64,000 bases of DNA from Sulfurovum sp. (GTDB taxonomy: Bacteria > Campylobacterota > Campylobacteria > Campylobacterales > Sulfurovaceae). Positions 26,628 through 35,599 of this stretch are shown one piece after another. The stretch is from NCBI GenBank assembly GCA_027082955.1, contig JALWTA010000004.1, positions 36,085-100,084 of the forward strand. The letters are read 5' to 3'. The first letter of the stretch is position 1, and the number at the start of each line of letters is the position of its first letter. The position numbers and the translations under genes are program-made. Under the pieces are notes generated by a model, which worked only from the letters and a program-made list of their open reading frames with translations, was not told where the DNA came from and made no database searches.

Positions 26628-27482
26628 ATGAAAAGAGAAACATACTGGAAACATGTACGTATTGCAAACGATTTGATGTACTATATCTATACCAATATTG
26701 ATACTCCTATCAATATTGATGAGATAGCAGAGACATTTGCCATAGACAAGTTTTACCTCCACAAAATCTTCAAAAATGTTTTTGGCAGAAATATTTACGA
26801 GAGTATCAAAGCTATTCGTTTACAGAAAGCATCCAATCTGCTTATTACAAATAGACACTCTACCATCAGTGAAGTTGCAAATGCTTGCGGATACAGTTCA
26901 CAAACTTCCTTTATCCGTGCCTTTAAAGAGCGTTTTGGCATGACACCTGGAAAGTGGAGGAAAGGAGGCTATCTTCATTACTCCGGCATCTTGCTACAAG
27001 ACAGCCCCAGCCGTCACTTAAATATAAGCGAACCGGAAATCGTAAAACAACCTTCCCTCTACGCTTTTTATATTAGAGACAATGGTTATGGTGTACACAT
27101 CAAACGCTCATGGCAAAAACTCCAAACACTTATTTATACACTGGATTTGAAACAATACAGACTTATCTCTCTCTTTCATGACAACCCTGCTATTACAGCG
27201 CTTGAGAGATGCCAACATGTGTCAGCCTTATCGATAGAAAAACACAAAAAGAATATCAACTTGCCCCAATTTAAGATTGAAGGTGGTGTATATGCATGCT
27301 TTCATGTCACAGGGGGAAGAGAAGATTTGCTGCCGTTCATTCGATGGGTATACCACACCTGGTTACCACAAAGCGGTTACGAAACCACTACCAAGCCACC
27401 TTATGCCATCTATCATACAAATCACCATCTTAGTAAAGATGGAAGTTTCAATATGGATTTTTATCTTTCAATAATGCTGTGA
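26628..27482 (+). CDS. AraC-family regulator with GyrI-like effector domain
   Basis: 284 residues. The N-terminal AraC DNA-binding domain (residues about 8-110) has two helix-turn-helices: NIDEIAETFAIDKFYLHKIF and ISEVANACGYSSQTSFIRAF, the latter followed by RFGMTPGKW. The C-terminal 150 residues look like the GyrI/Rob-type small-molecule domain. It is divergent from the biotin carboxylase gene. No ribosome site precedes the ATG, which lies at the predicted transcription start. Confidence 0.85.
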   Translation: MKRETYWKHVRIANDLMYYIYTNIDTPINIDEIAETFAIDKFYLHKIFKNVFGRNIYESIKAIRLQKASNLLITNRHSTISEVANACGYSSQTSFIRAFKERFGMTPGKWRKGGYLHYSGILLQDSPSRHLNISEPEIVKQPSLYAFYIRDNGYGVHIKRSWQKLQTLIYTLDLKQYRLISLFHDNPAITALERCQHVSALSIEKHKKNINLPQFKIEGGVYACFHVTGGREDLLPFIRWVYHTWLPQSGYETTTKPPYAIYHTNHHLSKDGSFNMDFYLSIML

Positions 27483-27497
27483 TATTTCTGCCTTTAG

Positions 27498-27541
27498 TGT
27501 CAGCCAGCTAACAGTAACTATTATCTTTTTACATCTATACT
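27498..27541 (+). promoter_or_regulatory. yfdX promoter with activator-type inverted repeat
   Basis: Inverted repeat TGTCAG-CCAG-CTAACA (27498-27513, one mismatch), 22 bases, then TATACT (27536-27541). The -35 region (27513-27518) has no match to consensus, which fits dependence on an activator. The repeat centre is at -42.5 from the predicted start. Confidence 0.5.
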
Positions 27542-27566
27542 TTGAACATACCAACACAAAGGATTT

Positions 27567-28556
27567 ATGATGAAAAAAAACGTATTACTCTCAGTATTGA
27601 CATGCGGACTCCTTTTTGGAGCGACAGGACTACAGGCACACAGCACCAAAAAAGAACTTGTCAATCAGGTTGTACAGCAGCAGATAAAAGACCGAAAACA
27701 GGCACCAAAAGAGATTGTATCCGGGATGAAAAGCACCTATGAAGCCCTTCAGGCAATGCAGAGAGGTAAAAAAGAGGCTGCCCAAAAAACACTTGAAACA
27801 GCAACAAAAAGTTTCGATGCAGCACTCAAAGCTGATCCTACACTCGATCTTGTACCGGTTGATGAACGTTTTCAGGCATATGCATTTCTCGGTAACTCCA
27901 ATGCAATTGCTGCAAGGCTGAAACTGGCACAGCAATTGCTGAAAGCTCACGATACACAGGTAGCCCAGGCGGTACTTGCACCACTCAAAGATGAACTCGA
28001 CATTTCCGTTATCTCTATTCCTATGAAGGTATACCCTCTGGCAACAAAAAAGGCACTCGATGCACTCAAAAAAGGAGATGAAAAGGCTGCATTTGAAGCG
28101 ATTGCCGAGGCGATGAACTCTTTGGTTATTGCAGAGGCTGTCATACCCACACCACTGCTTGCAGCCCAAGACCTTGTGACTGATGCCTCAAAACTTGATA
28201 AGAGCAAAAAAGAAGAAGCACTAAAACTGCTTGCAGCAGCCAAAGAAGAACTCAAACGTGCAGAATTGCTCGGATACGTTTCCAGAAATGAAGCAGACTA
28301 CAAACTACTCAACGACGATATTGAGAAGATCCAAAAAGAGATCAAAGGTAAAAATATTGTAGAAAAGCTCTATGAAACACTGAAAAAAGATTTTAAAAGT
28401 ATTGTATCACATACAAAAGTCTCAAAAATAACATCTCAACAGATAGCAGAACAGAAAGTCAATACATTTGAGAAAGATGAATCAAAAAAAGCGCTCAAAG
28501 AAAAAACAATATTCCGCAAAGAGGCACTGCAGGATGAAACAAAAACAATAAAGTAA
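27567..28556 (+). CDS. YfdX family periplasmic protein
   Basis: 329 residues with a signal peptide (LLSVLTCGLLFGATGLQA). The mature part is helical: KELVNQVVQQQIKDRKQAPKE is followed by GLY/ALA-rich repeats of helices (AAQKTLETATKSFDAALKADP; QLLKAHDTQVAQAVLAPLKD) typical of YfdX, a periplasmic stress protein that E. coli controls with EvgA. The last 60 residues are lysine-rich and beyond the family core. AAAGGATTT precedes two ATG codons (27567 and 27570). A small membrane protein gene follows ten bases after the stop. Confidence 0.85.
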   Translation: MMKKNVLLSVLTCGLLFGATGLQAHSTKKELVNQVVQQQIKDRKQAPKEIVSGMKSTYEALQAMQRGKKEAAQKTLETATKSFDAALKADPTLDLVPVDERFQAYAFLGNSNAIAARLKLAQQLLKAHDTQVAQAVLAPLKDELDISVISIPMKVYPLATKKALDALKKGDEKAAFEAIAEAMNSLVIAEAVIPTPLLAAQDLVTDASKLDKSKKEEALKLLAAAKEELKRAELLGYVSRNEADYKLLNDDIEKIQKEIKGKNIVEKLYETLKKDFKSIVSHTKVSKITSQQIAEQKVNTFEKDESKKALKEKTIFRKEALQDETKTIK

Positions 28557-28566
28557 GAAACCTGCC

Positions 28567-28806
28567 ATGAAGATGAAAAAAAAGAAAATTACTTTCAAAC
28601 ACAAAGCAGCACTCTTCAGTGTCTACTTTGTGCTTTTTATAGCCATTACAGCAATGATCGACTACTATGCCTACGATCTTATAAATCCATGGCTCTTTGT
28701 GATTGCAAGTTTAATTGGAGCATTGTGGGCAACAAAAGTACATCTAAAAAATAGAGAGAAATCCAAAGTCGATGAACTTGCTCATGACCTCGAAGAGATT
28801 GTGTAG
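28567..28806 (+). CDS. Small two-helix membrane protein, unknown
   Basis: 79 residues: a lysine-rich N-terminus, two membrane helices (ALFSVYFVLFIAITAMIDYY and PWLFVIASLIGALWATKV) and an acidic C-terminal tail with DELAHDLEEIV. I do not recognise the family. It is ten bases after yfdX and probably co-transcribed. Its stop codon touches the -10 box of the DUF190 gene. Confidence 0.6.
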   Translation: MKMKKKKITFKHKAALFSVYFVLFIAITAMIDYYAYDLINPWLFVIASLIGALWATKVHLKNREKSKVDELAHDLEEIV

Positions 28807-28812
28807 TATAAT
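28807..28812 (+). promoter_or_regulatory. -10 box of the DUF190-crcB operon
   Basis: TATAAT immediately after the preceding stop codon, 30 bases before the DUF190 ATG. There is no room for a fluoride riboswitch in the 36-base gap. Confidence 0.5.
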
Positions 28813-28842
28813 GCCCATAACTTTTAACCCAAAGGAGATGCC

Positions 28843-29196
28843 ATGCAACGCTACCTTGGAAAACGCAAAGAGCTGAAGATCTACATCAGCAATGAAGATA
28901 CCTACGAGGGGAAACCGCTTTTTGAGGCACTCCTCTCTCTTGCCAAAGAGATGGGACTTGCAGGAGCAACCGTCTTTAAAGGAGTTGCCGGACTTGGGGC
29001 ACATTCCGAGATACACAGCTTCAATGTCTGGGTACTCAAACAAAAGGTGCCGCTGCTTATTACCATTATCGAAAAAGAGGAGAAGATCGTCGATTTTCTC
29101 GAAGCGGCAAAAGAGATGATCAAAGAGGGACTTGTGACTACCCACGACATCGATGTGGTACTCTACCACCATCCCAAGTTTGAAGGAGAAGCCTGA
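28843..29196 (+). CDS. DUF190 family protein (CrcB partner)
   Basis: 117 residues of the PII-like DUF190 family: LKIYISNEDTYEGKPLFEAL, GLAGATVFKGVAGLG and the C-terminal TTHDIDVVLYHH. These small ferredoxin-fold proteins are often coded next to fluoride channels and are presumed soluble modulators. AAAGGAGATGCC precedes the ATG; the stop overlaps the crcB start. Confidence 0.88.
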   Translation: MQRYLGKRKELKIYISNEDTYEGKPLFEALLSLAKEMGLAGATVFKGVAGLGAHSEIHSFNVWVLKQKVPLLITIIEKEEKIVDFLEAAKEMIKEGLVTTHDIDVVLYHHPKFEGEA

Positions 29197-29576
29197 TGCA
29201 GCCGCTGCTTTTGCTTGCCGTCGGTACAGGCGGATTTGTCGGAGCCATTTTGCGTTTTCTCATTAGCGGATGGGTACAGAAACTCTCACCTACCCTCTTT
29301 CCCGTAGGCACCCTGAGTGTCAACATACTGGGCAGTTTCATCATCGGGTTTATGGCGCTCTACTTTGAGTCTGTCGTTGCACCGCACCAGAAAGCACTCG
29401 TCATTACCGGCATGCTTGGTGCTCTGACAACATTCTCTACCTTTTCACTTGAAACACTTACCATGCTTCAGGGCGGACTTTGGGGGCGTGTCACCATGAA
29501 CATCACCCTCAATGTCATACTCTGCATCACCGCAACCATGCTGGGCATGATGCTCTTTAAACGCCTCTACGGATAG
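29196..29576 (+). CDS. crcB: Fluoride ion channel CrcB/Fluc
   Basis: 126 residues with four membrane helices. Family motifs: GTGGFVGAILRFLISG, GTLSVNILGSFIIGF with the pore Asn, and GMLGALTTFSTFSLET with the sodium-site TTFSTFS. It works as a dual-topology dimer that lets toxic fluoride leave the cell. Coupled to DUF190 upstream; convergent with the DUF4010 gene after three bases. Confidence 0.95.
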   Translation: MQPLLLLAVGTGGFVGAILRFLISGWVQKLSPTLFPVGTLSVNILGSFIIGFMALYFESVVAPHQKALVITGMLGALTTFSTFSLETLTMLQGGLWGRVTMNITLNVILCITATMLGMMLFKRLYG

Positions 29577-29579
29577 GAC

Positions 29580-30827
29580 TCAATAGAGTGCCCATCCAAT
29601 AGTCACAACTCCCAATATAGCTATCCAAAGCGCTGAATGCCTTCCTCCTTTCCATCCCCCAAACCATACCGCATAAAGCGCTTTAAGCAGGTTGTTGCTC
29701 CCTGCAGCAATCATAATGGCAGAGACAACTTCATGCTCCATCACACCGTATTTCCCTGTCAAAAGCGAGAGGATGAACGGATCGATATCGGTAAAGCCCA
29801 CAGCAAACGAAAGTGCCCTTAAACCACCCTCACCATAGTGAGAGATGACAAAGTGTGTCAAGACCATCATCAACACAAACAGTGCCGCAAAGAGAAATGC
29901 CGTACCCAGCTCCAGCGGGTTTTTATCCACAAAGTCGGCATGTTTGGCATCCTGTTTTCTCCAGAGCATATAGACTGAAGCGATGCCCATACCTGCCACG
30001 GTCATCAATCCAAACGGCAGCAGCAGCGTCTTGGCGACACTAAAGTTGAAAACCGCTGCAACCACCAGCAGCCGCAAATACATCATTGCCGTTGCCGCAA
30101 TGATCGCCGCATCGATAACGGGATTGCTTCCCACCGCTTTGGCTTTTCGTGCCAGAACAACGGTTGTTGCAGTGGAAGAGTATGTGCCGCCAAAAATACC
30201 GGTTAGGAAGTATCCTTTGGAAGGGAAAAGATATTTCTGTACCAGATATCCGCCATAACTAATACCCGAAATGACCACGACCGCGAGCCAGATTTTAAAC
30301 GGGGAGATAGGAAGATAGGGAATGGTATTGGTATCGGGAAGCAGCGGCAAAATGACTGCAGAGAGCAGCACCATCTTTCCCAAAGTCTCGAACTCATGCA
30401 TATTGATATCACTGCTGAAACGCTGCAGTGAACGCTTGGCATTGAGCAGAAAAATAACCAGCACAAAAAGCAGTGACGGCATCCAGAGTGCAAAACGTTC
30501 ACTCAACGGACCAAAGGCATAGACAGCAAGCATCACCACATAGGGGAGTATGCTTGACCTGCCCTCTTCTACCTTGTGCCTGTAAAAAAGGATAAAAAGT
30601 ACCGACAACAAAATGAGCACCACAATATAAAGACTAAGATACTCTGGTTCTATATGATAGAAAATGTACCCTAAAATCCCTATAAAGGTATAGGTACGTG
30701 CTGTACCGAAAAAGAGGTTGCTGTCCTTGGGATGATACACCTGCCGATAGGTCTTCATCTCCAGCCCGATCAGAAAGCTGAACACGACAGTAATGGTAAG
30801 ATGTACAAGTTCGGGAGCTACATGCAT
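29580..30827 (-). CDS. MgtC/SapB-DUF4010 family membrane protein
   Basis: 415 residues with about twelve hydrophobic segments. The N-terminal part (FSFLIGLEMKTYRQVYH, FFGTARTYTFIGILGY) is MgtC/SapB-like; the remainder (GIFGGTYSSTATTVVLARKAK, FAVGFTDIDPFILSLL) is the DUF4010 domain. Function unknown, possibly ion homeostasis. It lies seven bases after the SQR-like gene on the same strand, so it is probably the last gene of the proton-ATPase operon. Confidence 0.8.
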   Translation of the reverse strand: MHVAPELVHLTITVVFSFLIGLEMKTYRQVYHPKDSNLFFGTARTYTFIGILGYIFYHIEPEYLSLYIVVLILLSVLFILFYRHKVEEGRSSILPYVVMLAVYAFGPLSERFALWMPSLLFVLVIFLLNAKRSLQRFSSDINMHEFETLGKMVLLSAVILPLLPDTNTIPYLPISPFKIWLAVVVISGISYGGYLVQKYLFPSKGYFLTGIFGGTYSSTATTVVLARKAKAVGSNPVIDAAIIAATAMMYLRLLVVAAVFNFSVAKTLLLPFGLMTVAGMGIASVYMLWRKQDAKHADFVDKNPLELGTAFLFAALFVLMMVLTHFVISHYGEGGLRALSFAVGFTDIDPFILSLLTGKYGVMEHEVVSAIMIAAGSNNLLKALYAVWFGGWKGGRHSALWIAILGVVTIGWALY

Positions 30828-30834
30828 GGCACGT

Positions 30835-32238
30835 TCACATCATTCCTCTCATCATCAGTCCAAAGTAGGCATGCCGCATGATATGCAGATCTACTTCCCA
30901 CCATATCCAGCGTGGCTGTGTCGGATCGAGCGGCAGTGTCGGAGCGAGTCCTTTGGGGTTATACTCGGCAAGCAGTACCTTACCGTACGCTGTTTTGACA
31001 GGTGAAGCGCTGTATCCGTTGTAGGTCAGCACAGGGGGTTTGCCCTCCATAATGGACGCAATGTTATCCTGAAGCAAAATCGCCTGTTCTCTGACCGCAC
31101 CGCCGCTTTTGGCAAAATCAAGCCCCAACACATCACCGATACCAAATACATTCTTGTATGTTGGATGCTGCAGGGTTTTGGCATCGACCTCAAGCCAGCC
31201 GCGCATCTTGCCTTCCTGCACAGCAAGGGGCGACTGGCGTACGGCTTGTGGCGGGCGTATCTGGGGCGTAATATGCAGATAGTCGTAGGCGATCTCCGCT
31301 TCACCGTCCGGCGTGTCATACACCGCGATTTTGCGCACTTTGTCAATACGCTTGAGCCTGTGTTCATAGTCTATTGCAATATTCTTTTTGCGTTTGGCAA
31401 CCTTCTGAAGGGCCTTGTCTATTTTGGCAGACGGGAAGAGTGTTTTCTCTGCTCTTGTCATAGTAAAGTGTACCTTTTGATGCAGCGGTTTTCCGTGGTA
31501 GAGCAGACCGTTGCCCTTGAGCATATCTTCTGTCAAAAAGAGCATGGAAAGTGCTGTGCCCTCACCCTTTACCGGTGCCGGTGCATCTGCAAAGAGTACC
31601 TTCACCTCTGATTTTTTTGCCTTTCTGTAAATCTGTTTCATCCAGATGCGTGAGAGGACAGCACCTTCAGACGTGCCCTCTTTAATGTTATTGAGGTAGA
31701 CACTGGCAATGCCATTGGAGCCGATATCTGATGCACGTAGCCCCTCTATCGCCTCATAGTCATATTCACACCCCAATGCAACCACAAGATAATCATACCT
31801 TACGCTTTGATGCGCTTTGGTTAACACACGGTTCTTGTCAGGTTCAAATCCGGTCACTTCGTCTTTGATCCATGTGACATTGTCCGGCAGCAGGCTTGCA
31901 GTGGGTCTGCGAATGTCGTAGATCCTGTACGCTCCGACTGCGGCAAATACCTGACCGCTTTGGTACAGATGTGTTGCATTGGGGGCGATGAGCGTAATAT
32001 CCGCATTGGGTGCAGACCGCCGCAGTCTTGCCGCGGCTGTCATCCCTGCCGTTCCCGCACCGACAATGACAATGGAAGCTTTTTTTCTACTGGCAAAGGT
32101 AGAGAGTGTTGTTTTGGCAGAAGCGGGTGTGCCTCCTGCCAACAGTACCGCACCACCCAGTCCCATCGCCTTTAGAGCATCCCTTCGTTTCAGATCAGTA
32201 CCTTGTTCTGATGTGGTATGTTTATATGATATCTTCAT
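30835..32238 (-). CDS. Tat-exported SQR/FCSD-like flavoprotein lacking the catalytic cysteines
   Basis: About 467 residues. The N-terminus carries a twin-arginine signal (LKRRDALKAMGLGGAVLLAG, Arg18-Arg19, with ASA near 39-41), so the protein should be exported folded with FAD. FAD motifs are IVGAGTAGM and NVFGIGDVLGL. The overall plan matches sulfide:quinone oxidoreductases and flavocytochrome c flavoproteins. However, only one cysteine (Cys157 in ALGCEYDYEA) is present, and the usual KCAGAP-type segment reads APVKGEGTALSML. Sulfide oxidation by the normal persulfide route is therefore unlikely. The start at 32238 follows AAGGAGATATC and overlaps the ATPase end by 17 bases. Confidence 0.75.
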   Translation of the reverse strand: MKISYKHTTSEQGTDLKRRDALKAMGLGGAVLLAGGTPASAKTTLSTFASRKKASIVIVGAGTAGMTAAARLRRSAPNADITLIAPNATHLYQSGQVFAAVGAYRIYDIRRPTASLLPDNVTWIKDEVTGFEPDKNRVLTKAHQSVRYDYLVVALGCEYDYEAIEGLRASDIGSNGIASVYLNNIKEGTSEGAVLSRIWMKQIYRKAKKSEVKVLFADAPAPVKGEGTALSMLFLTEDMLKGNGLLYHGKPLHQKVHFTMTRAEKTLFPSAKIDKALQKVAKRKKNIAIDYEHRLKRIDKVRKIAVYDTPDGEAEIAYDYLHITPQIRPPQAVRQSPLAVQEGKMRGWLEVDAKTLQHPTYKNVFGIGDVLGLDFAKSGGAVREQAILLQDNIASIMEGKPPVLTYNGYSASPVKTAYGKVLLAEYNPKGLAPTLPLDPTQPRWIWWEVDLHIMRHAYFGLMMRGMM

Positions 32239-34831
32239 GATATCTCCTTCGGTAATAACGTAATACCCCCATTTTGACAACATCGTTGAAGACAAACCAA
32301 GTCAGTGCATATGCCCACATACTAAGCCCCCATGCCCAGCCGATAGGCTCCATAAGCCCAAAGCCGTACACGGCGATGATCGTTCCTGCCACACGGCTGA
32401 AGAAGGTGGCATTGAAAAGTGTCCATGAGGGCCATGGACGCTTCCAAAACCAGTCATCGATACGGGTATTGTAGATAGTACCATGCCCGGCAATAACCAG
32501 CTTGGCAAAGAATGCCGACTGCACGAAGTCCAGTGGAAGGTGCATCAGGGAGATGAGTATCCAGAAAAGCATGAATGAGGAGAGCACTCCGGCAAGTCCA
32601 AGCCATGAAGCCAATACGAAAACCTCTTTCATATCCCACCTTACCGGTGTTTCGCGCAGTTTAGTGTTGTCGTACGCAATCGTCATGATCGGGATGTCAT
32701 TGAGCAGCGCAAGGATAATAATCATCAATGCCGTAATAGGGTAGAAGTCATAGATGACAATTGCCAGCGTCATGAAAATAATAACACGAATCGTCTCAGC
32801 AATACGGAAGATAGTATAACTCTTCATCCGCTCGAAGATCTGCCGTGCTTCTTTAATGGCATCGACAATCACGGTCAGCCCCGGTGCCATCAGTACAATG
32901 TCTGCCGCAGCACGCGCTGCATCGGTCGCTCCGCTTACCGCAATGCCGCAGTCGGCTTTTTTCAGTGCCGGCGCATCGTTGACACCATCACCGGTCATAC
33001 CGACGATATGGTCAGCCTTTTGGAGTGAATCGACAATAAAGTATTTGTCTTCCGGGAAGACCTGCGCAAAGCCGTCAGCCTCTTCGATCAGTGCAACAAT
33101 CTCAGACTCATGCTTTTTGACACTGCCCTTGGGGATAGGCATATTGTAAAGCTCTTTTTGCACCTTTTTGATGATCTTGTTGACCATACTCTCAATCTCA
33201 TCTTTCGGTGCGTCAGGATGGAGCGATTCGGTAATGGCACGGGAGAGGATCTTGGAGAGATAGAGGTACTCTTCGACCGACTCCCCTTTGAGGGTATGGA
33301 TATCTTCGATCTTCTCACCGATCTTCAACAAAGAGGCGATATATTTTGCCACGGCAAGATTGTCACCGGTCACCATTTTGACCGAAACACCTTTGGCTTT
33401 GGCTTCACTGATCGCTTCGACCGAATCTTCTCTTGGCGGGTCAAAAAGTGGGATAAGCCCTACAAAATGGTAGCTGTCCTCTTCACATTTTCTGTAGGCA
33501 ACCCCCAGTGTTCTAAAGCCTTTGGAAGCGAAATCCTCAACCTGTTTGTAGGCTTTTTCCCTATCGAACTCCTTCTCGTCACTCTGCTCAATGATGACCT
33601 GAGGTGCTCCTTTGGTGTAGATAAGCTCACAGTTTTCCCCCTCATAGATCCCTTCGGTACGTTTATGTACCGGATCGAAAGGCAGAAATTTTTTAAGCTT
33701 CTTTGCCGTCAGTTTCTCTTCAAGGTGATGCTGGTGTATATAGTCAAAAATCGGTTTTTCAATAGGATCATGGTTCTCCTCTTTGCTGGCGAGTGCCGCA
33801 AAAACCATCAACGATTCAGTCGAATATCTTCCTACAGTATAGGGTACAGAGAGACTCATACGGTTTTGGGTAAGTGTACCGGTTTTGTCTGAGCAGAGTA
33901 CATCCATACCGGCAACCTCTTCAATAGCAGCCAGACGGCTCACGATCGCCTCTTTTGCCGCCAGTACCTGCGCCCCTATCGCCATGGTCACGGTAAGTAC
34001 TGCAGGCATCGCCACAGGAATGGCAGATATGGTCAGAACCAGTGCAAAGATAAGAAGCTCTACCGTCGGCTGGTCTGTACGTAGACCATGGTAGACAATG
34101 ATCGCGATCATAAAGAGTGTCAGGATGATCAGGAAGTTACCGACCTTGATGACCATCTTCTGAAAATGGCTTACCTCTTCCTGTTCTGCTTTGGCGACAA
34201 GCCCGACCGTTTTGCCAAAATAGGTATTTTTTGCCGTAGCCGTCACCCTGGCTATCATCTCTCCTTGTTTGATGATGGCATTGGCATAAAGATCATCCCC
34301 TATCTGTTTATGCACGGGCAGCGACTCACCCGTCAATGCCGACTGATCGACAAGCAGAAACTCACCGCCGCTGAGCAGTTTGACATCAGCAGGGACAATG
34401 TCGCCTATCTTGACCTTCACTATGTCATCGGGAACAAGTGCTTTCGCATCGATCTCCTGCCACTCCCCGTCACGCAGTACCAGCGCTTTACGCGCCAGTT
34501 TCTTTTTCAGTACGGCTATGGCATTGAGTGCTTTGGACTCCTGATAGAAATCGACGAACGCATTGACAAAAAGAAGGATGGTAATAATGGTAAAATCTTC
34601 CCAGCGCTGCACCATAGCAGAGAGTACGGCAGCGACTTCTATCATCCATGGGATAGGACCCCAGAAACGTTTAAAAAGACGCTGCAGCCATGTTGCTTCT
34701 TTGGCTTCGATCGCATTGGGACCATACTTCTCAAAACGCTGGGCAGCCTCTTTGGAAGAGAGTCCTTCGATAACGGCTGTTTGTATCTCAGGTGCAATAC
34801 TCTTTTCGGTACGTTTTTGAGTGTCAGACAT
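32222..34831 (-). CDS. P-type proton ATPase (P3A, plasma-membrane type)
   Basis: About 869 residues. TGES is at residues 167-170, the M4 motif PVAMPAVLTV near 272-281, the phosphorylated Asp315 in CSDKTGTLTQ, and the hinge MTGDGVNDAPAL near 612-623. NDIPIMTIAYDN in M6 contains the proton-binding Asp. These fit the P3A group of proton pumps found in plants, fungi and some prokaryotes. An extra, charged segment of about 65 residues (515-584) sits between the nucleotide-domain motifs. The start at 34831 follows AGGAAAACAGG. The Tat flavoprotein gene overlaps its end. A role in pH homeostasis is likely. Confidence 0.9.
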   Translation of the reverse strand: MSDTQKRTEKSIAPEIQTAVIEGLSSKEAAQRFEKYGPNAIEAKEATWLQRLFKRFWGPIPWMIEVAAVLSAMVQRWEDFTIITILLFVNAFVDFYQESKALNAIAVLKKKLARKALVLRDGEWQEIDAKALVPDDIVKVKIGDIVPADVKLLSGGEFLLVDQSALTGESLPVHKQIGDDLYANAIIKQGEMIARVTATAKNTYFGKTVGLVAKAEQEEVSHFQKMVIKVGNFLIILTLFMIAIIVYHGLRTDQPTVELLIFALVLTISAIPVAMPAVLTVTMAIGAQVLAAKEAIVSRLAAIEEVAGMDVLCSDKTGTLTQNRMSLSVPYTVGRYSTESLMVFAALASKEENHDPIEKPIFDYIHQHHLEEKLTAKKLKKFLPFDPVHKRTEGIYEGENCELIYTKGAPQVIIEQSDEKEFDREKAYKQVEDFASKGFRTLGVAYRKCEEDSYHFVGLIPLFDPPREDSVEAISEAKAKGVSVKMVTGDNLAVAKYIASLLKIGEKIEDIHTLKGESVEEYLYLSKILSRAITESLHPDAPKDEIESMVNKIIKKVQKELYNMPIPKGSVKKHESEIVALIEEADGFAQVFPEDKYFIVDSLQKADHIVGMTGDGVNDAPALKKADCGIAVSGATDAARAAADIVLMAPGLTVIVDAIKEARQIFERMKSYTIFRIAETIRVIIFMTLAIVIYDFYPITALMIIILALLNDIPIMTIAYDNTKLRETPVRWDMKEVFVLASWLGLAGVLSSFMLFWILISLMHLPLDFVQSAFFAKLVIAGHGTIYNTRIDDWFWKRPWPSWTLFNATFFSRVAGTIIAVYGFGLMEPIGWAWGLSMWAYALTWFVFNDVVKMGVLRYYRRRYHEDII

Positions 34832-34863
34832 CCTGTTTTCCTTTTTATGGAATATCATCTTAC

Positions 34864-34869
34864 ATTATA
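34864..34869 (-). promoter_or_regulatory. -10 box of the proton-ATPase operon
   Basis: TATAAT on the minus strand, 33 bases before the ATPase start. An ATCAAT-C-ATTGAT repeat at 34900-34912 lies upstream but inside the gpmA end. Confidence 0.45.
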
Positions 34870-34900
34870 CTACCAAATGCTGCAAAAAGTTTAACATACA

Positions 34901-35599
34901 TCAATCATTGATCTCTTTTGCAATCATTTTCATTGTATGGTCATAACGGTAAACCGTCGGCGCACCGGTAGGAATCTCTACATTGACAATGGCATCTTTG
35001 CCCAACCCCTCTATCTCCATCACCAGTGCACGTAAAGAGTTTCCGTGCGCAGATACCAGTACTGTCTTTCCCTTTGCAAGCTCCGGAAGAATGACTTGGC
35101 GATAGTACACCTTTACCCTTGCATGGGTATCTTTCAGCGATTCATGTTTAGGCAGCAATGCAGGATCGATATTTTTGTATTTTGGGTCAAATGCCGCAGC
35201 ACGAGGATCATGCGCTTCCAGTGGCGGCGGCGATGTTTCGTACCCCCTTCTGATACGTAAAAACATCTTCTCCCCTACTTCCTGTTTTACTTCCTCTTTG
35301 CTACGCTGCTGCCATGCTCCGTAGTGGCGTTCATTAAGCTTCCAGCTTTTCATGCAGTCTATCTGCTCCCATGCCATCTCTTTTAAAATGATTTGTGCCG
35401 TATGGATAGCACGTTTGAGCCATGAAGTGAAACAGATGTCAGGGTAGAGGTGCTGCTGCTTCAATATCTCCGCCGCATGCCTCGCTTCTTCTTGCCCCTG
35501 TTCACTCAGTTCCACATCAGTCCATCCGGTAAAAAGGTTCTCTTTGTTGTATATACTCTGTCCGTGCCGTACCAATATCAGGGTTGCATAGGCTTTCAT
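34901..35599 (-). CDS. gpmA: 2,3-bisphosphoglycerate-dependent phosphoglycerate mutase
   Basis: 232 residues. The phosphohistidine motif LVRHGQSIYNKENLFTGW is at the N-terminus, with SEQGQEEARHAA, ERHYGAWQQR and the second catalytic histidine in VLVSAHGNSLRALV. It interconverts 3- and 2-phosphoglycerate, the step missing from the gluconeogenic operon. Its start overlaps the DedA stop by four bases, so the two are coupled. Confidence 0.92.
   Translation of the reverse strand: MKAYATLILVRHGQSIYNKENLFTGWTDVELSEQGQEEARHAAEILKQQHLYPDICFTSWLKRAIHTAQIILKEMAWEQIDCMKSWKLNERHYGAWQQRSKEEVKQEVGEKMFLRIRRGYETSPPPLEAHDPRAAAFDPKYKNIDPALLPKHESLKDTHARVKVYYRQVILPELAKGKTVLVSAHGNSLRALVMEIEGLGKDAIVNVEIPTGAPTVYRYDHTMKMIAKEIND

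Noticed and set aside
28807..28842. Fluoride riboswitch ahead of DUF190-crcB
   Set aside because: The 36-base gap is too short and contains only a promoter and ribosome site.
34900..34912. ATCAAT-C-ATTGAT as operator of the ATPase promoter
   Set aside because: It lies in the end of the gpmA coding sequence and codes for its last residues; spacing to the -10 gives no clear role.
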